Source: Piezodorus guildinii (Eukaryota > Arthropoda > Insecta > Hemiptera > Pentatomidae). Taken from it: a stretch of DNA of 64,000 nucleotides. Under the pieces are notes generated by a model. It made no database searches. It was given only the letters and a program-made list of their open reading frames with translations, and had not been told where the DNA came from. Below are positions 43,501-56,329 of the stretch, one piece after another. The DNA lies in contig CM041292.1 of the NCBI GenBank assembly GCA_023052935.1, positions 43,794,139 to 43,858,138 of the forward strand, given 5' to 3'. The translations under genes and the position numbers were made by a program. Positions within the stretch are counted from its first letter, which is position 1, and every line of letters begins with the position of its first letter.

Positions 43501-46500
43501 GACCTTCTATCCCTGTTTATTAACCAAATATATTTCCATGAAAATATCTGAAATTATCATCACTGAAATATTTAGAAACATTTACTAAATACTCTGAAGT
43601 TCTCTTCTCAAAATTTTTCTGAAAAGATTTAGTTATAAGATATAACCATTAGGTTGATTTAGAAGAGGGTTAAAAGCTGCATTCAGTAATTTTGGTTTAT
43701 TATTTTGAATAATGAACCTTTGTAATTGAACAAAAAAAAAATACCACCACCCTCCCTCAAAATAAGAGGGCTTACGTTTCAAAATGTGTAGAATTCGAAT
43801 AAAAAAAAAAAAATTCTATTTCTCCTAATAAATAAATAAGTAAATCACAAAAATAGTGCCATTTGATAGAGAATTAAATTCTCAACAAAATTGAAAAAGA
43901 ATCACCGAAATTGGTTACCAAGTATCTGAGATATTACGTTTTGAAATCACCTGTAGTGATATGATTTTATTCTTTGAATTATTGCTTTTCATATTACTTA
44001 AGTGCCTATCAGGAGCTATATGAATAGTTATATTCTAATATTGGTATTTTGAAATAATAAACCATTTTAAATAATTTGCAGCGTTTTTACATATTACTTT
44101 TCATTTACATAATTTACTCAATCAATTAACAACTGTGAATATATTTACAAACATAAAATATGTCAATAACTAATTAAAAATATATAATTTCAAGAAGACA
44201 GATATAGAATACATCCGAAGGTAGTTGTGTTAAATTTAACATTTTCAGTTCATTTAAAAATAATATTCAGTACCATTAACAAATATAGTATACATACAGT
44301 ATATAACAAATATATACAACAGTATATAACATTCAGTTCAATCTAAAAACGTTAGTAAAGTATATCCAGATCATTTCTATTTCTTAATCTCGATTTGTAT
44401 TCTGATAAAATAAATAAATAATAGCAAAATACATACTTGGGAGATATCAGTGCCCTAGGCTGTGCCAGTTCTAATAGACGTGGACCCGGTACAAATGTTA
44501 AATTTCCCGGTTCTACGTTGTGCTCAGAAGGCAATCTGAAAAACTAAATTGTAACTATAGGAAACAAAATAGGATTATCAGATATATTTTTCAATTATTT
44601 GGTTTAGAAAGCTCAGTTTAAAATAATATCATTACAGTAAAACACTATGTATATCCATTATACAATAAAATTTTAGTATATTCAATTATATTGGATAAAA
44701 TATATTCATGATTATTAAGGATTGTAGTTAAAAAATAAATCAAACAAGCAAAAAGGAGTAATAATAGAATAACAACTTTCTTAACACACTACTTTTTACT
44801 AACATACTTAATTTCAAAAATGAGTTTTAGACCTAAAAAACTACATTTGATGAGTTTTATTTAGGTATTGTTTTATTAATATGGAAAATCAATATAATCC
44901 CTCACACATTTAAAATTATATGAATAATTAAAAAGTAACATTAAGAAACAAAAGCAAGCCACATAATATGAAGCAAGTAATAATTGTGGTGTCAGATGAA
45001 GATTGTATGACACACTAAAGAATCCTTAATTCATGATTAATTTCTTAACACAGCATTGAAAGAACAATAAACGTCCAAAATACAATAGTAAAAGGATCAA
45101 ATCGCTGACTAGAGGCACACGTAAAGATGATCAGCAGAAGAAATAAGAGAAAAAAATGACTGAAAACATAAAGAATATAAAATTAACAAGATGGCAAAAT
45201 GAATCAATAAAGGTGAATGAGATCATGAATGAATAGAGAAATTTCTCATGACAGCAGGATAATATGAACTCTAGAGGGATTATTTCAAAGTACTACTGAA
45301 TGAACAAGCCGACAATGAAAAGACTATTGAAACTACTTTTAAAAGAGAGGGTAATATAGAACATGTTCCACCAGATCCAAAAAACATTTGGTTTTTGTAA
45401 AAAATTAAGAAAAGAAATTCTGACAGTATAAATATAGAACTTAAAAGAAGGATGAATGATTCCTCAAAAATAAGATATGAATTTCTGGAAGATAAAAAAA
45501 AAATGCCAACAGTGTAAATTATAGGGGAATTGAAGGTTACTAAAATTCATCAAACTCAATCAATAAGCAATGCAAAGTACAATTAGTATTTTCAAAGTTA
45601 ATGGGAAGCTTACTCGCCATTTCATGTCAACCCCCAATTTAGATAAGGTGACCCTTGTGCCTAACTTCTCTTCAATATCATCCATACAGTACATCCTCAT
45701 GCGAAACGCTTCATATTATGGAGGTTATATTCAACCAAAGTTATCAATTACTGCCATATGAATGCTGGAATGTCCCTTCTTACCATCAAAGTAGCTACAG
45801 GGTCAATAAAAATCACTAAAAACATAAATAATGTAGTTCATAAGTAATTTCAAAACAGACATACAAAAAATAAGGGAATATTTGTTGACATGATAATTCA
45901 AAATAACATTTACTTATTTTTAAATGCACAAACACTACTTATTAACAGTTATCAGTTTTTGTCAGGAAATGAAACAGATAATAATGACCTTGATAAAACT
46001 AAGACATTTAAAATAACTATTTTTACAAATTTTAAATAAATAACATGATGAAGAAGTAAAATATTTTTAAATAATGACTGCTGTTGAACATCTACTTAAT
46101 GCATATTATTTTCAGGATTGTAAAATTATTTAATAGAGGTCAACACCTAAACTTAATATGTGTTTAAAATAAGATGAATTTATTAAGCCTATGAATGGTA
46201 TTTGTATTGTTATATATTATTTTGGTAATTATTGATCACTTAATAAACTTACTGGATCTTATACTTTGGAGTGTATCTTCCTCTTGGTACTCGGCTTAAG
46301 ATTCGTAATCTTTTACTCGTATTGTAGTTTAGAGTTGCATGAGAGATTGCAACTGGCAAGGGTTGCTGTAAATATCGAATAGCTAAAAACATGTAGAAGG
46401 GTTTAAGAGTGAACAGAGAGGTTGTATGTAAGAATTAATAATATTTATATTGGTAATAGAAAAAAAAAAAATTAAAAATGGACCTACTTGATAATAGTTT

Positions 46501-47038
46501 TGAATTTAAAAGAAGATTAGTATTACATAGACTTATAAATTATAATCCAATAAAATTTGACAGGAACTATTATTTATAAATAACAGGAACGAAAAAGAGA
46601 GAAAGAAAAATAAGTTTTTCAATCCTGCGAATTCTTGAGTCGATACTGAACGTAATAAATCAATTTTTATTTTTTAAATAGCAACAAAAGTACAATTCAA
46701 AATGCCTTCAATTAACTAATGAAAGTTAGTGACTCTCATTGCTTAAAAAAATTGTTCAATAAAATACTCTCTTCTGATTAGCATAGAAGATTTTTTTAAC
46801 ATATTTAAAATGACTAAATTGTTTTCAAGTTACTTACAGGTATAGAATATTATACTTATTATACAGTATAATAGTAATGAAACAGTAGAGTTACATAAAA
46901 ATTTGGATCAGGCCATGGAGCAAGTCGTCTAGGAAGTGGCTTCGACAACATTTCTGTGTGCATACTCCTTGTCATATTAGCCCATGCTTGATTGAAAGCT
47001 GGAGATCCAGTATAAGAATGGGCTTTTATAATCGGCAT
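40581..47038 (-). CDS. THEG: THEG-like gene 1 (testicular haploid expressed repeat protein), complete
   Basis: Seven exons: 47038-46895, 46365-46253, 44535-44437, 43512-43389, 42423-42313, 42195-42057, 40744-40581. Lengths 144, 113, 99, 124, 111, 139 and 164 nt join in phase to 297 codons plus TAA. All introns are GT-AG. The protein has the THEG repeat (R-x-L-x-L-A/S-x-P) several times: RLLELAQPR, RIVQLSRPT, RTLELAAHR, RILDLSEPV, RTKELAKPV. The N-terminus is MPIIKAHSYTGSP. In mammals the family is expressed in haploid spermatids and linked to sperm-tail microtubules, so a sperm role is expected here by family. A plausible acceptor (TTTACATTTAG) ends four bases before the ATG, so a 5' exon may exist. 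THEG-2 lies downstream on the same strand, suggesting tandem duplication. Confidence 0.85.
40800..42056. other. THEG-1 intron 6, one possible coding relic
   Basis: Mostly AT-rich. On the minus strand ~41585-41450 an uninterrupted stretch reads SPAALLSMLGLFSPLEDKSI; it has no splice borders that fit THEG-1 and may be transposon-derived. Not assigned. Confidence 0.35.
43680..44095. repeat. Interspersed repeat R, copy 2
   Basis: Matches 15880-16270 (AGAGGGCTTACGTTTCAAAA, GGTAC/TTGAAATAATAAACCA, AATAATTTGCAG). Lies in THEG-1 intron 3. Confidence 0.65.
44536..46252. other. THEG-1 intron 2, possible LINE remnant
   Basis: Around 45270-45400 the plus strand weakly resembles a LINE segment between endonuclease and RT (LLNEQADNEKTIE) with many stops. 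Otherwise no feature. Confidence 0.3.
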
Positions 47039-47337
47039 TTTCTAAATGTAAACAAAAAAAAAAATTAGTGTTTTATTTTCAGATCAATATTTCTTTACTA
47101 TCAATAAATATAGATAAGTATGTATCAACACTATCATTATTAAGATTCTTAGCAAAGGGGTTTGTCTGTTCATTAGAGTTTGTTGAGGTAAGCAGGTTAG
47201 ATAGAAATACGCCTTTGCCTTCAGAGGCTTTCCATATTTTTCATAGTAACCTTATACCTACAAGCTCACTGATACAAATAGTTGGTATAATATTACAAGT
47301 CGGAGTGCTATACCAAGGATTATTGATAACTTTAATA

Positions 47338-47395
47338 TTACAGATTACATCATATACACAATTAATTACAGATTACATCATATACACGATTAGTG
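47338..47395. repeat. Tandem duplication, ~29-bp unit
   Basis: ACAGATTACATCATATACAC occurs twice in succession with AATTA or GATTA after it. Confidence 0.7.
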
Positions 47396-47432
47396 ACAGC
47401 TTTTCCGCCTTTGTTGGAATATGGGCAGCATT

Positions 47433-47860
47433 TTAGTAACAGGTATATTTATTCAGCTCATCTCTTGTATGGGAGATAATAATTGATCCTGCAAGAAATA
47501 TTCTTAAAATGTGAAGGGGTAGATTATGGTGATTGTGATTGCATAAACATACCATAACAAAACCCAAAGGTTCGTTCCCGATACCACTAAATAAAGCCCT
47601 GCACAGATTTCTCCGATGATATCCATTTAAGCCTAAGCCCCCAAGATCAGACTTAACACAATCCTTCAGCCTACCTTTTGGTTTAGCTAATATCAACTTT
47701 TTGTTCTTCACTGAGCCCAACAACTATACATGCCCATTTGAGTCTCTTTGATGCTATCAACTCAATTATAATAACAGGGTACAAGCTCCGAAATTCCACG
47801 TTGTGCAACATTCTGAATTCCTCTGTGGCTTCATCTCTCTTTCATAACATACATAAAACA
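47433..47860 (-). pseudogene. RTE-type LINE C-terminal fragment
   Basis: Minus reading: KRDEATEEFRMLHN (~47850-47810), then KPKGRLKDCVKSDLGGLGL (~47680-47620) in another frame. Corresponds to the C-terminal part of the family at 39621-40310. Lies upstream of THEG-1. Confidence 0.65.
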
Positions 47861-47869
47861 TTTTAATAT

Positions 47870-48734
47870 AAATCTTTCTTAAAATATTTAAAACTGAAGT
47901 TTGTTAAAGATATCTTTGCCTATAGAGAGGTTATTACTTCAAAAATCAAATTTGTTGTTTTTTCATTAGGCTATTGGTATTGCCTTTTATAATAATAATA
48001 ATAATTAAAAAAAAAAAAGTCCAAAAAAATCGTTTATCTGATCACCTACGCATCCTAATGTCTTTATTATTATTTTGTATTAATAGTTACTTATAAAATC
48101 TGCTTTCTTAAGGCTTACCTTTTTTTTTTTTTTAAATATTTTAGCTTTTTCCAATAAGGCACTTGATAATTTTCTTAGTTGATCGAGAAAAAAAATTTGT
48201 TAATTCAATTTAGAAAACACAAAATATTTTTTTATTTACATATTCATATAAATGTTTTTATTTAAATAATTTATTTTTGAAGCATTGGGATATTATATTT
48301 AAAACATGTGTTGGATATAATACTTGGGTGAGGATACTTGGTTCTCTCTATGAGCACACCATTGAACTGTATTTGAAGTTTATACTGACTAAATATTCCA
48401 TAGTAAAATGACATGATCTTAAAAGTAACAACAACTCAACAACCATTTTTAGGTAATAACCTATGGAGGAGGTAAGATAACAGTGGTGGCAGTAGATCAA
48501 GGTTATAACAACAATAGATTCATTCACAAACAATTATTTCTCTAGTTGCGCATGTGCAGCTCCCTATGGAAGATTGCACTGCATAGTTTTTCAGTCCCAA
48601 ACCGCACTGCGCATGCTAGTAAGTCAAAGATGTAGTAAAGTGCGCATGTCTACGTAAGCTCGAAAAATAACATCTATTATGTCCCATGTACTAACTTTAT
48701 TTTTTTTCACCCTTACCTTGTAGTCCAGTCAATA
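47870..48734. other. Upstream flank of THEG-1, CpG-type palindromes
   Basis: No gene. 48540-48660 has three GCGCATG-type motifs (TTGCGCATGTGCAG, CTGCGCATGC, GTGCGCATGT), similar to those in the receptor introns; either a shared repeat or regulatory sites. Confidence 0.4.
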
Positions 48735-49569
48735 GTGAAAGTTCACTACTACAAAAGGTGCGTCATTTTATTTTATTTTTAAATATTGTTTAGGATCAGT
48801 AGTTCTCAGCTTAAGTTTTCGTCGTCCCCGCCCTTTTGCTTCGTCCGCCATCTTGAAAGGTTGTTTCCGCTGTTCATGAGAGTCTGGCCATACCGAATTG
48901 CTGAGCCTTGTAGCAATCACCTGCTCGCTTCCAACTAGACCAGAGTTTATGCTTCTAATTTCATCGGCTTCATGTAAGAGGGAGGGGGATTTGAAAACCG
49001 TTTAAGCAATGTTGCACATCATGAATTTGGGTGGTTGAATCATATATGAGGCATTTTTATAATATACATTCTTTTTTGTGATTAAAAAATGCTTGGATTA
49101 TCATTAAAAAAACGAAAAACTTTCACCAAACGGCGTTGCAGGGCAGACTTACAAAATATGCATTTTCTTTAAATTATCCCCACACTATTGCTAGTAAAAA
49201 AAGTTTTTAAGACGAGCGTTTTAAAGTTTATCAAACTTTTATTTAATAAAATTTTCGCTATAATCAAGTCTTTTCCAGTTTTTAGTGGTGGAGACTGGAA
49301 AGAAAGCGAAAAGTTTGCCAAATCGCCAATTTTCCCTCTTTTTCGCCCTCATGTAGCTCGAATACCCTTGGTCTTGCAGAAAATCTTCCTGTATCTCTTG
49401 AAACGTTTGGTGTCTAAATTTTTATAAATAAACCTAAAACTCGAAAAATGCTAGCGGACAAAAACTGAAAAAAGTGCGAAATTCTGACCATTTTTTCAAG
49501 ATGGCGGACGAAGCAAAATGGTGGGTTTGATGAAAACATAGGTTAAGTACTACCTAATGGTCCTAAACA

Positions 49570-49611
<42 letters not shown>

Positions 49612-50023
49612 TCGTATATATTACAATTTGTCATAATAGACAATAATAATAGTGCTACAGGATCTCATTCATACAATATTTACAATATAAACAAAAGGAA
49701 AGTCAAATTACATAAAATAAAATCAAATAAATAAACGTATACAATAACAAAATTTATAGAAAAATAAATGAAGTTAACAAATAAATAAACAAAACATGTC
49801 ACATTCATACCTATGTACAATATTTACAATCAGCTCGGGAACCCCAGACGGGGCTTGTCCCCCCACTTGTGGAAGGACAAGCAGAGTCAAAAGGATCCCA
49901 GCGCCTCCCTCTCAGCCGCATCACTGGTGAGAGTCAGCGGAAGCTAAGTGAGGGCGCCACAGCCACAATCACACCGCTCATGAGAGGAGAATCTGACCAG
50001 TGTCAGAACTCCAGAATAGATGT

Positions 50024-52706
50024 TTATAATATGTCTCGGGGCCACTGCCGTTTCAACCTTCTAGGAGGGTTGTATGGATGAGTGGAGCTGGATAGGGATT
50101 GTGCTAGAGGATTAGGATGATGAATGAGGTTCTGGTGGAATTTGGAAAATTTAGATGGAATCAGGTCTGAAATAAATGGAACATTAAGGTCGTGGTGTAA
50201 GGTATAGTTGGAGACATAATAAGGAGCATTTACTATTGTTCGGAGGACTTTGGATTGAAAGGATTGAATGCGTTTGATGTTAGAACGTTTGGCTGTTCCC
50301 CATAGTTCAAGTCCGTAGGTCCACATTGGTTTCAGTATTGTCTTGTAAAGTAATAATTTGTTGTCAACTGTAAGCTTAGATTTTCTGTTTAGTAGTCTGT
50401 ATAACTGTCCGAATCGTCTGTTGAGTTCTTTTCGTTTAAGTCTTGTATGTGGGTTCCAGGTCAATCTTTTGTCTAGTAGTAAGCCAAGATACCGGACTGT
50501 GTCTGAGGAAGGAAGCGGTATGGAATTGAAATGAACCATTGGACAGGATTTGCGTCGAAGGGTGAAGGTGACGTGAGTGCATTTGCTTTCATTAACCTTA
50601 ATACGCCAAGCATTACACCAGTCCTCGATAAGACAAAGGTGTCTTTGCAGGATTAAGGATGCTATTTCAGGATCGGAATTGGATGATAGGATGGCGGTGT
50701 CATCTGCAAATGTTGCCAGAAAGGTGTCAGGATGAATAGGAATATCAGCAGTGTAAAGGATGTAGAGGACGGGTCCCAAGACGCTGCCTTGAGGAACACC
50801 GGCCTCAATGGGATAAAAGTTAGAAAATTCTACAACACAGCGAACTCGGAAGGAGCGGTTTGAGAGATAGGATCGTAGAATGAGGTATAGAGACTGGGGT
50901 AAATGCGTTTTAAGCTTGAAGAGTAATCCGGTGTGCCATACCCGGTCAAAAGCTTGCGCTATGTCCAGAAACGCACCAGAACAATACTCTTTGCATTCAA
51001 GGGCTGAGGAAATATGGTCTACAACTCGGAGTCCTTGTTGAACAGTAGAATGATGAGCACGGAAACCAAACTGATGGGAAGGAAGATTTTGTGATTCAAA
51101 TATAGGCAGGATTCGTTTTAGAAGGAGTTTTTCAAAGACTTTTGAGAGGATGGGGAGTAGACTAATAGGTCTGTAGGATGAAGTGTTACTGGAAGGTTTA
51201 CCTGGTTTTAGGAATAGAAAGATTGTGGAATGTTTCCATAAGAGAGGAAAATAGGTGGTGCGAAGGATGCAGCTGTAGATGTATGTAAGAAAAATAATGG
51301 CTTTCTGGGGAAGTTGTCGCAGGATCTGAGGGGTAAGGAGATCGTGTCCAGGAGATTTACGAAGGGTCAGTTTTTGAAGAAGATATTTCACCTCAGATGG
51401 ATTAATAGCTTTAGGAGGTAGGGAAAGAGGTATTGGTGAGGAAAGGAATTCTTCAACTGTTGTGGTATGATTTCTGTTGGATTCCGGGTGAGGAGTGAAT
51501 ACTTTGGAGAGGTGTGTGGCGAATTCCTCGGCTTTATCTTCATCAGACGCAGCCCAGGAGTCATCACCACGCCGGAGAGGATGGGAAACTTTGTGGTATT
51601 TTCGGATCTTTTTGGTCACATTCCACAGGGAATTATCTCGAGCTGATAGAGAGGAGAGGTAGGAATTAAAGGACTGAGAACGGAAGGTCGCCAACTCCCG
51701 CTTTAATTGCCTACATAAAAGTTATAGGAGCGGCGATCTGTTGGGTGTCGGGTTCTTTGCCATAATGATCTGGCTCGGCGTTTTGCATGGATGAGGTCAG
51801 CTAGGTGTTGAGGTAAATGGTTTTGCTGAGAGTTCTATTGGAGTGCTTAGGAGAGGAGGCAGTCCAGACAGCTTGCTGAATGGCGGTAGTAAAGGAGTAG
51901 ACGGAATCATCAAGGTCATCCGGTGTTTTGAGGGTCACACTGAGGTCAATATGATCGGTAAGGATTTGGCGGAAGAGGTTCCAGTTGACAGGGCCTCGGA
52001 TAAATGAAGGTGGAATGGGTTTCGGAATAGGAGTTAGGGATACTTTAAGGATCAGTGGGCTATGGTCAGAGGATAGTTCATCAAGGCGAGTTACGAAATA
52101 GTTGAGGGAGCCTAATCCGCTGTGAATGAAGAAGTCAAGGATGTCAGGATTACGGTTGGGATCGGTTGGCCAGTAGGTAGGGGAATCAGGAGGCAGGAGA
52201 TTGAAATGACGGGAGTTGAGTGCAGACAGCAAATTTCGTCCACAAGAATTCGTGGTTCTCGAACCCCACTGTTGATGCTTGGCATTTAAGTCTGCACCCA
52301 GAATGAAATGATTTCCTAAGGAATTTAGAAAGGATACAAATTCGGTGTTGGAAATGGAATGTTTGGGAGGGCAATATGCTGATGTAAGGGTTACCGGAAA
52401 GGGAAAAGTTTTGATTACTATGGCTGTGGTTTGTAGGAAATCATAGGTAGGAAGTGGGAGTAAGTGATGAGAGAGGGACTGGTGCACAATGACAGCAGTA
52501 CCGGCATGGGCTTTGCCGTCTGGGTGGTCCGTACGGTATGTTACGTATTGAGGTATTTTAAAGTACTGTTTAGTGGTTAGTCTAGTTTCAGTAATAAGTG
52601 CTACGTCAACGGTTTTGTCTTGCAATAAAGCTGTAAGTTCGTCAGTATGATTTCTAACACCATTCGCATTCCATAGGAGAATGGATAAGGAGTTAGGTGA
52701 AGTCAT
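50024..52706 (-). pseudogene. Jockey ORF2: endonuclease and reverse transcriptase
   Basis: ATG at 52706 directly follows the ORF1 stop (TAA-ATG), a layout suited to termination-reinitiation. AP endonuclease: LLWNANGVRNH at the start, ITETRL, GADLNAKHQQWG and SSDHSPL (to ~52040). RT: LTLRKSPGHDLLTP, FLDIAQAFDRVWH, GVPQGSVLGPVLY and FADD (~50710). The frame shifts near 51830 and again near 51713. The stretch between (LADLIHAKRRARSLWQRTR) reads through in a third frame, so two small indels explain it. The 556-residue distal part is open to 50024. Confidence 0.88.
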
Positions 52707-54021
52707 TTAAGGATTTTTTAAGGAAGGGATTAAGTTTGATACAAGATTAGTAAGTAGTGATATTAGCGGCATAACGAGGGATTTGATTTCAGTGATGAAG
52801 GATGTCATCAAACTTGTAAGGTCTGAGACATTTGATGGAGGAGGAATATGAGAAATTTGATGCGGATGAGGTTTTTGAGGGTTGGGTAAATTTTGAGGAA
52901 TAGTTGGTTGTGGAACGGTTTGAGGATTTTGAAGTGTGCGTTGTTCCGGCAGGGCCTCGGCCTCTTTGTTCTGGTTCCCACCTCCAAGTAGATGGGCAAA
53001 TGTTACATTGGAATCAATTGTTTTTGAAGGTTGTCTTCTGCTTCCGATCGGTTCAGCTGTTTCATCCAGATTCTGAGGTTTTTGGTATCTGCTTTTGAGG
53101 TTCTTGTAGACTTGACATCCCTTGTAGCTAGCCGGGTGGTCCTTGAGGCATAGAGCACAAACAGCGGGTGTTGATCTTGGTCTTGTACATTCTTCTGACT
53201 TATGTTGTTCACCGCATTTCACACAGCGTGGTATGTGGTGACAATAACTTCTGGTATGACCATATGCCTGACAATTGTGGCACTGAACTATTTCTTTCTT
53301 AGTGTAAGGTTTTTCAACTCTTACGCTAGTATGTATAATCTATTGAGGTCATAAATTTTTTAACTCCTGCTGATGGTTCCAAGTCCACAAAGAATAGAGG
53401 CAGAGGAATTTTATCTTTTAGGACGTTGGTGACTTGTCGCACTTTATAGCCTATCTCCGTCAGTTCTTCTTGGATAGCTGCTGCTGGTGTCGAAGGGTGT
53501 AGGTTTCTAATTACAACCCTTAAAGCTCTCTCCTGGCGTAACTGATATGTATGAAAATCAGCTTTGGTCTCCGTCAGATATTTTACTATTTTTCTGTAGG
53601 TTTCGGCGGTAGTCGGGGATATTTTAGTATCACTGGTTCTACTTATACAATAATAACTGTTAGGATCGGTTAATTTGTTTAGATGCGCACACAGAAGTTG
53701 AAAGTTTTTAATATTTTTAACAAATATTGGTGGAGGTTGTGGTTCTTTTGGTATAGGAGAAGATTCCATTGTTTCTTTTTCAATTTGAAGGATCTGAAAT
53801 GGGTTCGGTGTAAAAAACGGCGATTCTTCAGTTAATCCTTGTGATGATGTGCTAGGCTGTGGTTCAGATCCTAAAGAGGTAGCTGAAGCAGTCGCTGGTG
53901 GAATCATTTTTTTATTATTATCACGGCGAGGTCTCTGTTTTGTGGGAGACGAGTTTGAACCTGCAGATCTAGATCTTTTACTTGTAACTTTCGAGGACAT
54001 CACTTGGTGAAAATATCGCAT
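52707..54021 (-). pseudogene. Jockey ORF1: Gag-like RNA-binding protein
   Basis: Starts at 54021 (or the ATG at 54000). An N-terminal Ser/Lys-rich region is followed by the jockey-type PRE_C2HC domain (FHTYQLRQERALRVVIRNLH, ~53560). A one-base frameshift lies near 53335. Beyond it are CCHC zinc knuckles (CHNCQAYGHTRSYC, CVKCGEQHKSEEC, CALCLKDHPASYKGC; ~53290-53110) and a Pro/Gln-rich tail. The stop abuts the ORF2 ATG. The protein packages element RNA. Confidence 0.85.
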
Positions 54022-54412
54022 TGATTAAAAAAAATAAATAGAAATAAATATATAATGGAATAAGAATAAGAAGGGAAAAAAATAAATAAAAGAAAGATAA
54101 GGAAAAGAAAAGCAAGCCCGAGCTTGCCGAGCTAGCGGCAATCAGTTGATCAGTGACCCTCCTTTCACTTTTTCGTGATTGTACAAAGTAAATTATAACT
54201 TTGCTTACCGAAATTTCTCCAATATTCACTGCTGTAGTATTCCTGAGGTCTAGTGATGTTTTCCAGATTGAACTCAAGCGAATTCCTACTGAAAAAAGCA
54301 AAAATCTGAGAGACGAAGTAACGTATGACTGTTATCATCGAGCGCATCAGCTGATTTTTTTTAAACAATATTAAAAAAAATTAATGACGCACCTCTTGAA
54401 TCCTCCTTATAA

Positions 54413-55316
54413 CCCTCTATTGCCTTTTAGGATATACGGGGATAGTCTTGGGCATGGGAATGAGGCCGAGGGACATTTGCCAGAGTTAACTCCTACTTCC
54501 TCTGCAACGAGACTCCAACTTGTAATAGTTGCTTTTTGTTTACCCCTACCTCACCTCTGAAGGCTATACGGGAGTTTCTTGGGACATGAGGAGAGGGCTG
54601 GGGGATTAACGTCGAGATAAGGCTTCTGGGACCGAGAAGGGAACTCGTATTATTTAATTCTATATTTCTGGTCATCTGAGGTTGCTGAAAACAATTCTGG
54701 GCCTCTACTTGCAGAATCCACCAAATAAAAATGTTGTCTTGTGATGCAGCTGTCGTTTTAGTTGTCCGAGGGAGGTTCTATATCAGCTTCTATACATTGA
54801 TTCATTTTTTTTTGCTCGAGCGCAACCTTCCTCGGTCGTTGAAAATCTTGTGTCATTTTCTGTGCATATTAGAGTTTGTACTATTGTTAACCATTCATTT
54901 TCTGTATGAAGCATTTTGTAAAAGGTATATTGTTCGCGTTTTCAATTATTTTTCACAGGATCAAAAGCTGATTGTATTCTGACAACTCCATTACCACACG
55001 TCACAGAAAAAATAAAGCTTATGTGAAACAAACAAATAGAGTCTAAATCATTGTGTTTACTCATTGAGCTGCCATCATGGGTTCATAATAATTCTTAAGA
55101 AGGCGTCTGTGTTATTGATGTTCCTGCCAATATATAACGTTGTGTAACTTACTGTAAAAACTTCACTCTTTCCTGATCGTCTTAAACATTAACGGTAACA
55201 AAACATTTCGGAATGTTCCGTATTAAGCTAATCATTAAGGGATTCAAAATGATATCTATTTATTCGAACTAAAAATAGCTACTTTTTCCATAATTCATTA
55301 GAAAAAATATTATTGT
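54413..55316. other. Flank of F2, imperfect internal duplication
   Basis: 54430-54475 and 54565-54610 are diverged copies (both ATACGGG... CTTGGG...GAGG). This region is more GC-rich than its surroundings. Unassigned; possibly a retroelement 3' UTR. Confidence 0.35.
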
Positions 55317-55442
55317 GATGTCAGGTACCCGTTAAAAATCGCTATCCTAATGAAAGCGTGGGTAGGAAAAATTTAGAACTCCCAATGTAGCATCGTCCGA
55401 TTAGCCAAAGTAGCATAATGTGGCGTTAAATAAATAAATAAA
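55317..55442 (+). repeat. SINE-A copy 6, 5' truncated
   Basis: From GATGTCAGGTACCCGTTAAA to the tail GGCGTTAAATAAATAAATAA. No head. Confidence 0.8.
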
Positions 55443-56329
55443 CTAACATTGAGTTGCAATGGGATATATATGTATGTATATATAAAAAGTTCAATCTGGT
55501 TTTTTACTTTTACCTTTCATATGTTAATGGTTCGACTAATGTATAATAATAGGGACTATATGTTACTTTATAGCTTACTTTGTGAAAGTATAATATAATA
55601 TAACCTATTAATGAACCAGCTATAGTGTTACAATAGGCAAAACGTATTATGTTATGTTTGAAAAAGATATAATTTTTTTAATTAATACATAAAAAAGAAA
55701 TAATGATTTTAAGTTTAACTATGAATTTTATTCTTCCAATCACATTTTAATCTGTTAACATCATATCACAGTATATAGTCGAGGTTTCGGGTATTTTCTC
55801 TCCATTTTTAAGACTTTTAATTTGAGTGTCAAATTTATTCAAAACTATTGTCTACATTATCGTAACAATTTATGTGTATGAGCCAATAGAATCCTTTCAG
55901 ATGACACGTAACATTTCGCTACAATAATGTTGTAATGGCATGATGATATGGCACACGATTAAAAGTCTTGAAAATTGTGACAAAAAACACGAAACGTCGA
56001 CTGTATACTGTGATAAGTTATTAACAGAATAAAATGTCATTGGAAGAATAAAATGTCGTTGGAAGAATAAAATTGTTAATTAAATTCAAAAACATGAATG
56101 AGACTTCCTCAAGTTTGACAAATAGAAAGAGCTTAAGGAAAATAAAAATCGATTAGGATGTATACTCAAAGTATTAATAATAATAAACATTTTATAATCT
56201 AGAATTCATAATGTACTAAAAGATTTTTATTAATTAATAATTTACTTATATCAATATGTTCTTAACAAGGAAGATCTCATTTAATTATTAAGGTTGATTT
56301 AGGGCTGAATAATTCTTCCATTAATACAG
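55443..56329. other. No gene seen
   Basis: AT-rich. ACACGAAACGTCGAC at ~55986-56000 recalls the tail of a Penelope hammerhead core but lacks the CTGATGA half. Confidence 0.4.

Larger units (their letters stand above)
49575..54361 (-). mobile_element. Near-complete Jockey-clade LINE
   Basis: A 4.8-kb non-LTR retrotransposon with an 11-bp target duplication TAAACAATATT (49564-49574 and 54362-54372), a poly-A tail at 49575-49609 (as T on plus), two ORFs and a ~410-bp 3' UTR. It inserted into the right arm of foldback element F2. One frameshift in ORF1 and two in ORF2 interrupt otherwise well-kept coding sequence. Confidence 0.92.
48735..54412. mobile_element. Foldback DNA transposon F2, split by a Jockey LINE
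   Basis: Outer ends are CAATAGTGAAAGTTCAC (left) and the complement of CAATAGAGGGTTATAAGG (right); GGTGCGTCATT is present inverted near both. The arms carry the same segments as F1 (GCCATCTTGAAAGG, GGTCTTGCAGAAAATCTT). Without the LINE the element is about 0.9 kb. No transposase. Confidence 0.7.

Noticed and set aside
47068..47436. 122-codon plus frame as a gene
   Set aside because: Includes a tandem duplication and no recognisable domain; probably chance in AT-rich sequence.
49869..50081. Plus-strand frame of 70 codons
   Set aside because: Antisense of the Jockey ORF2 end and 3' UTR.
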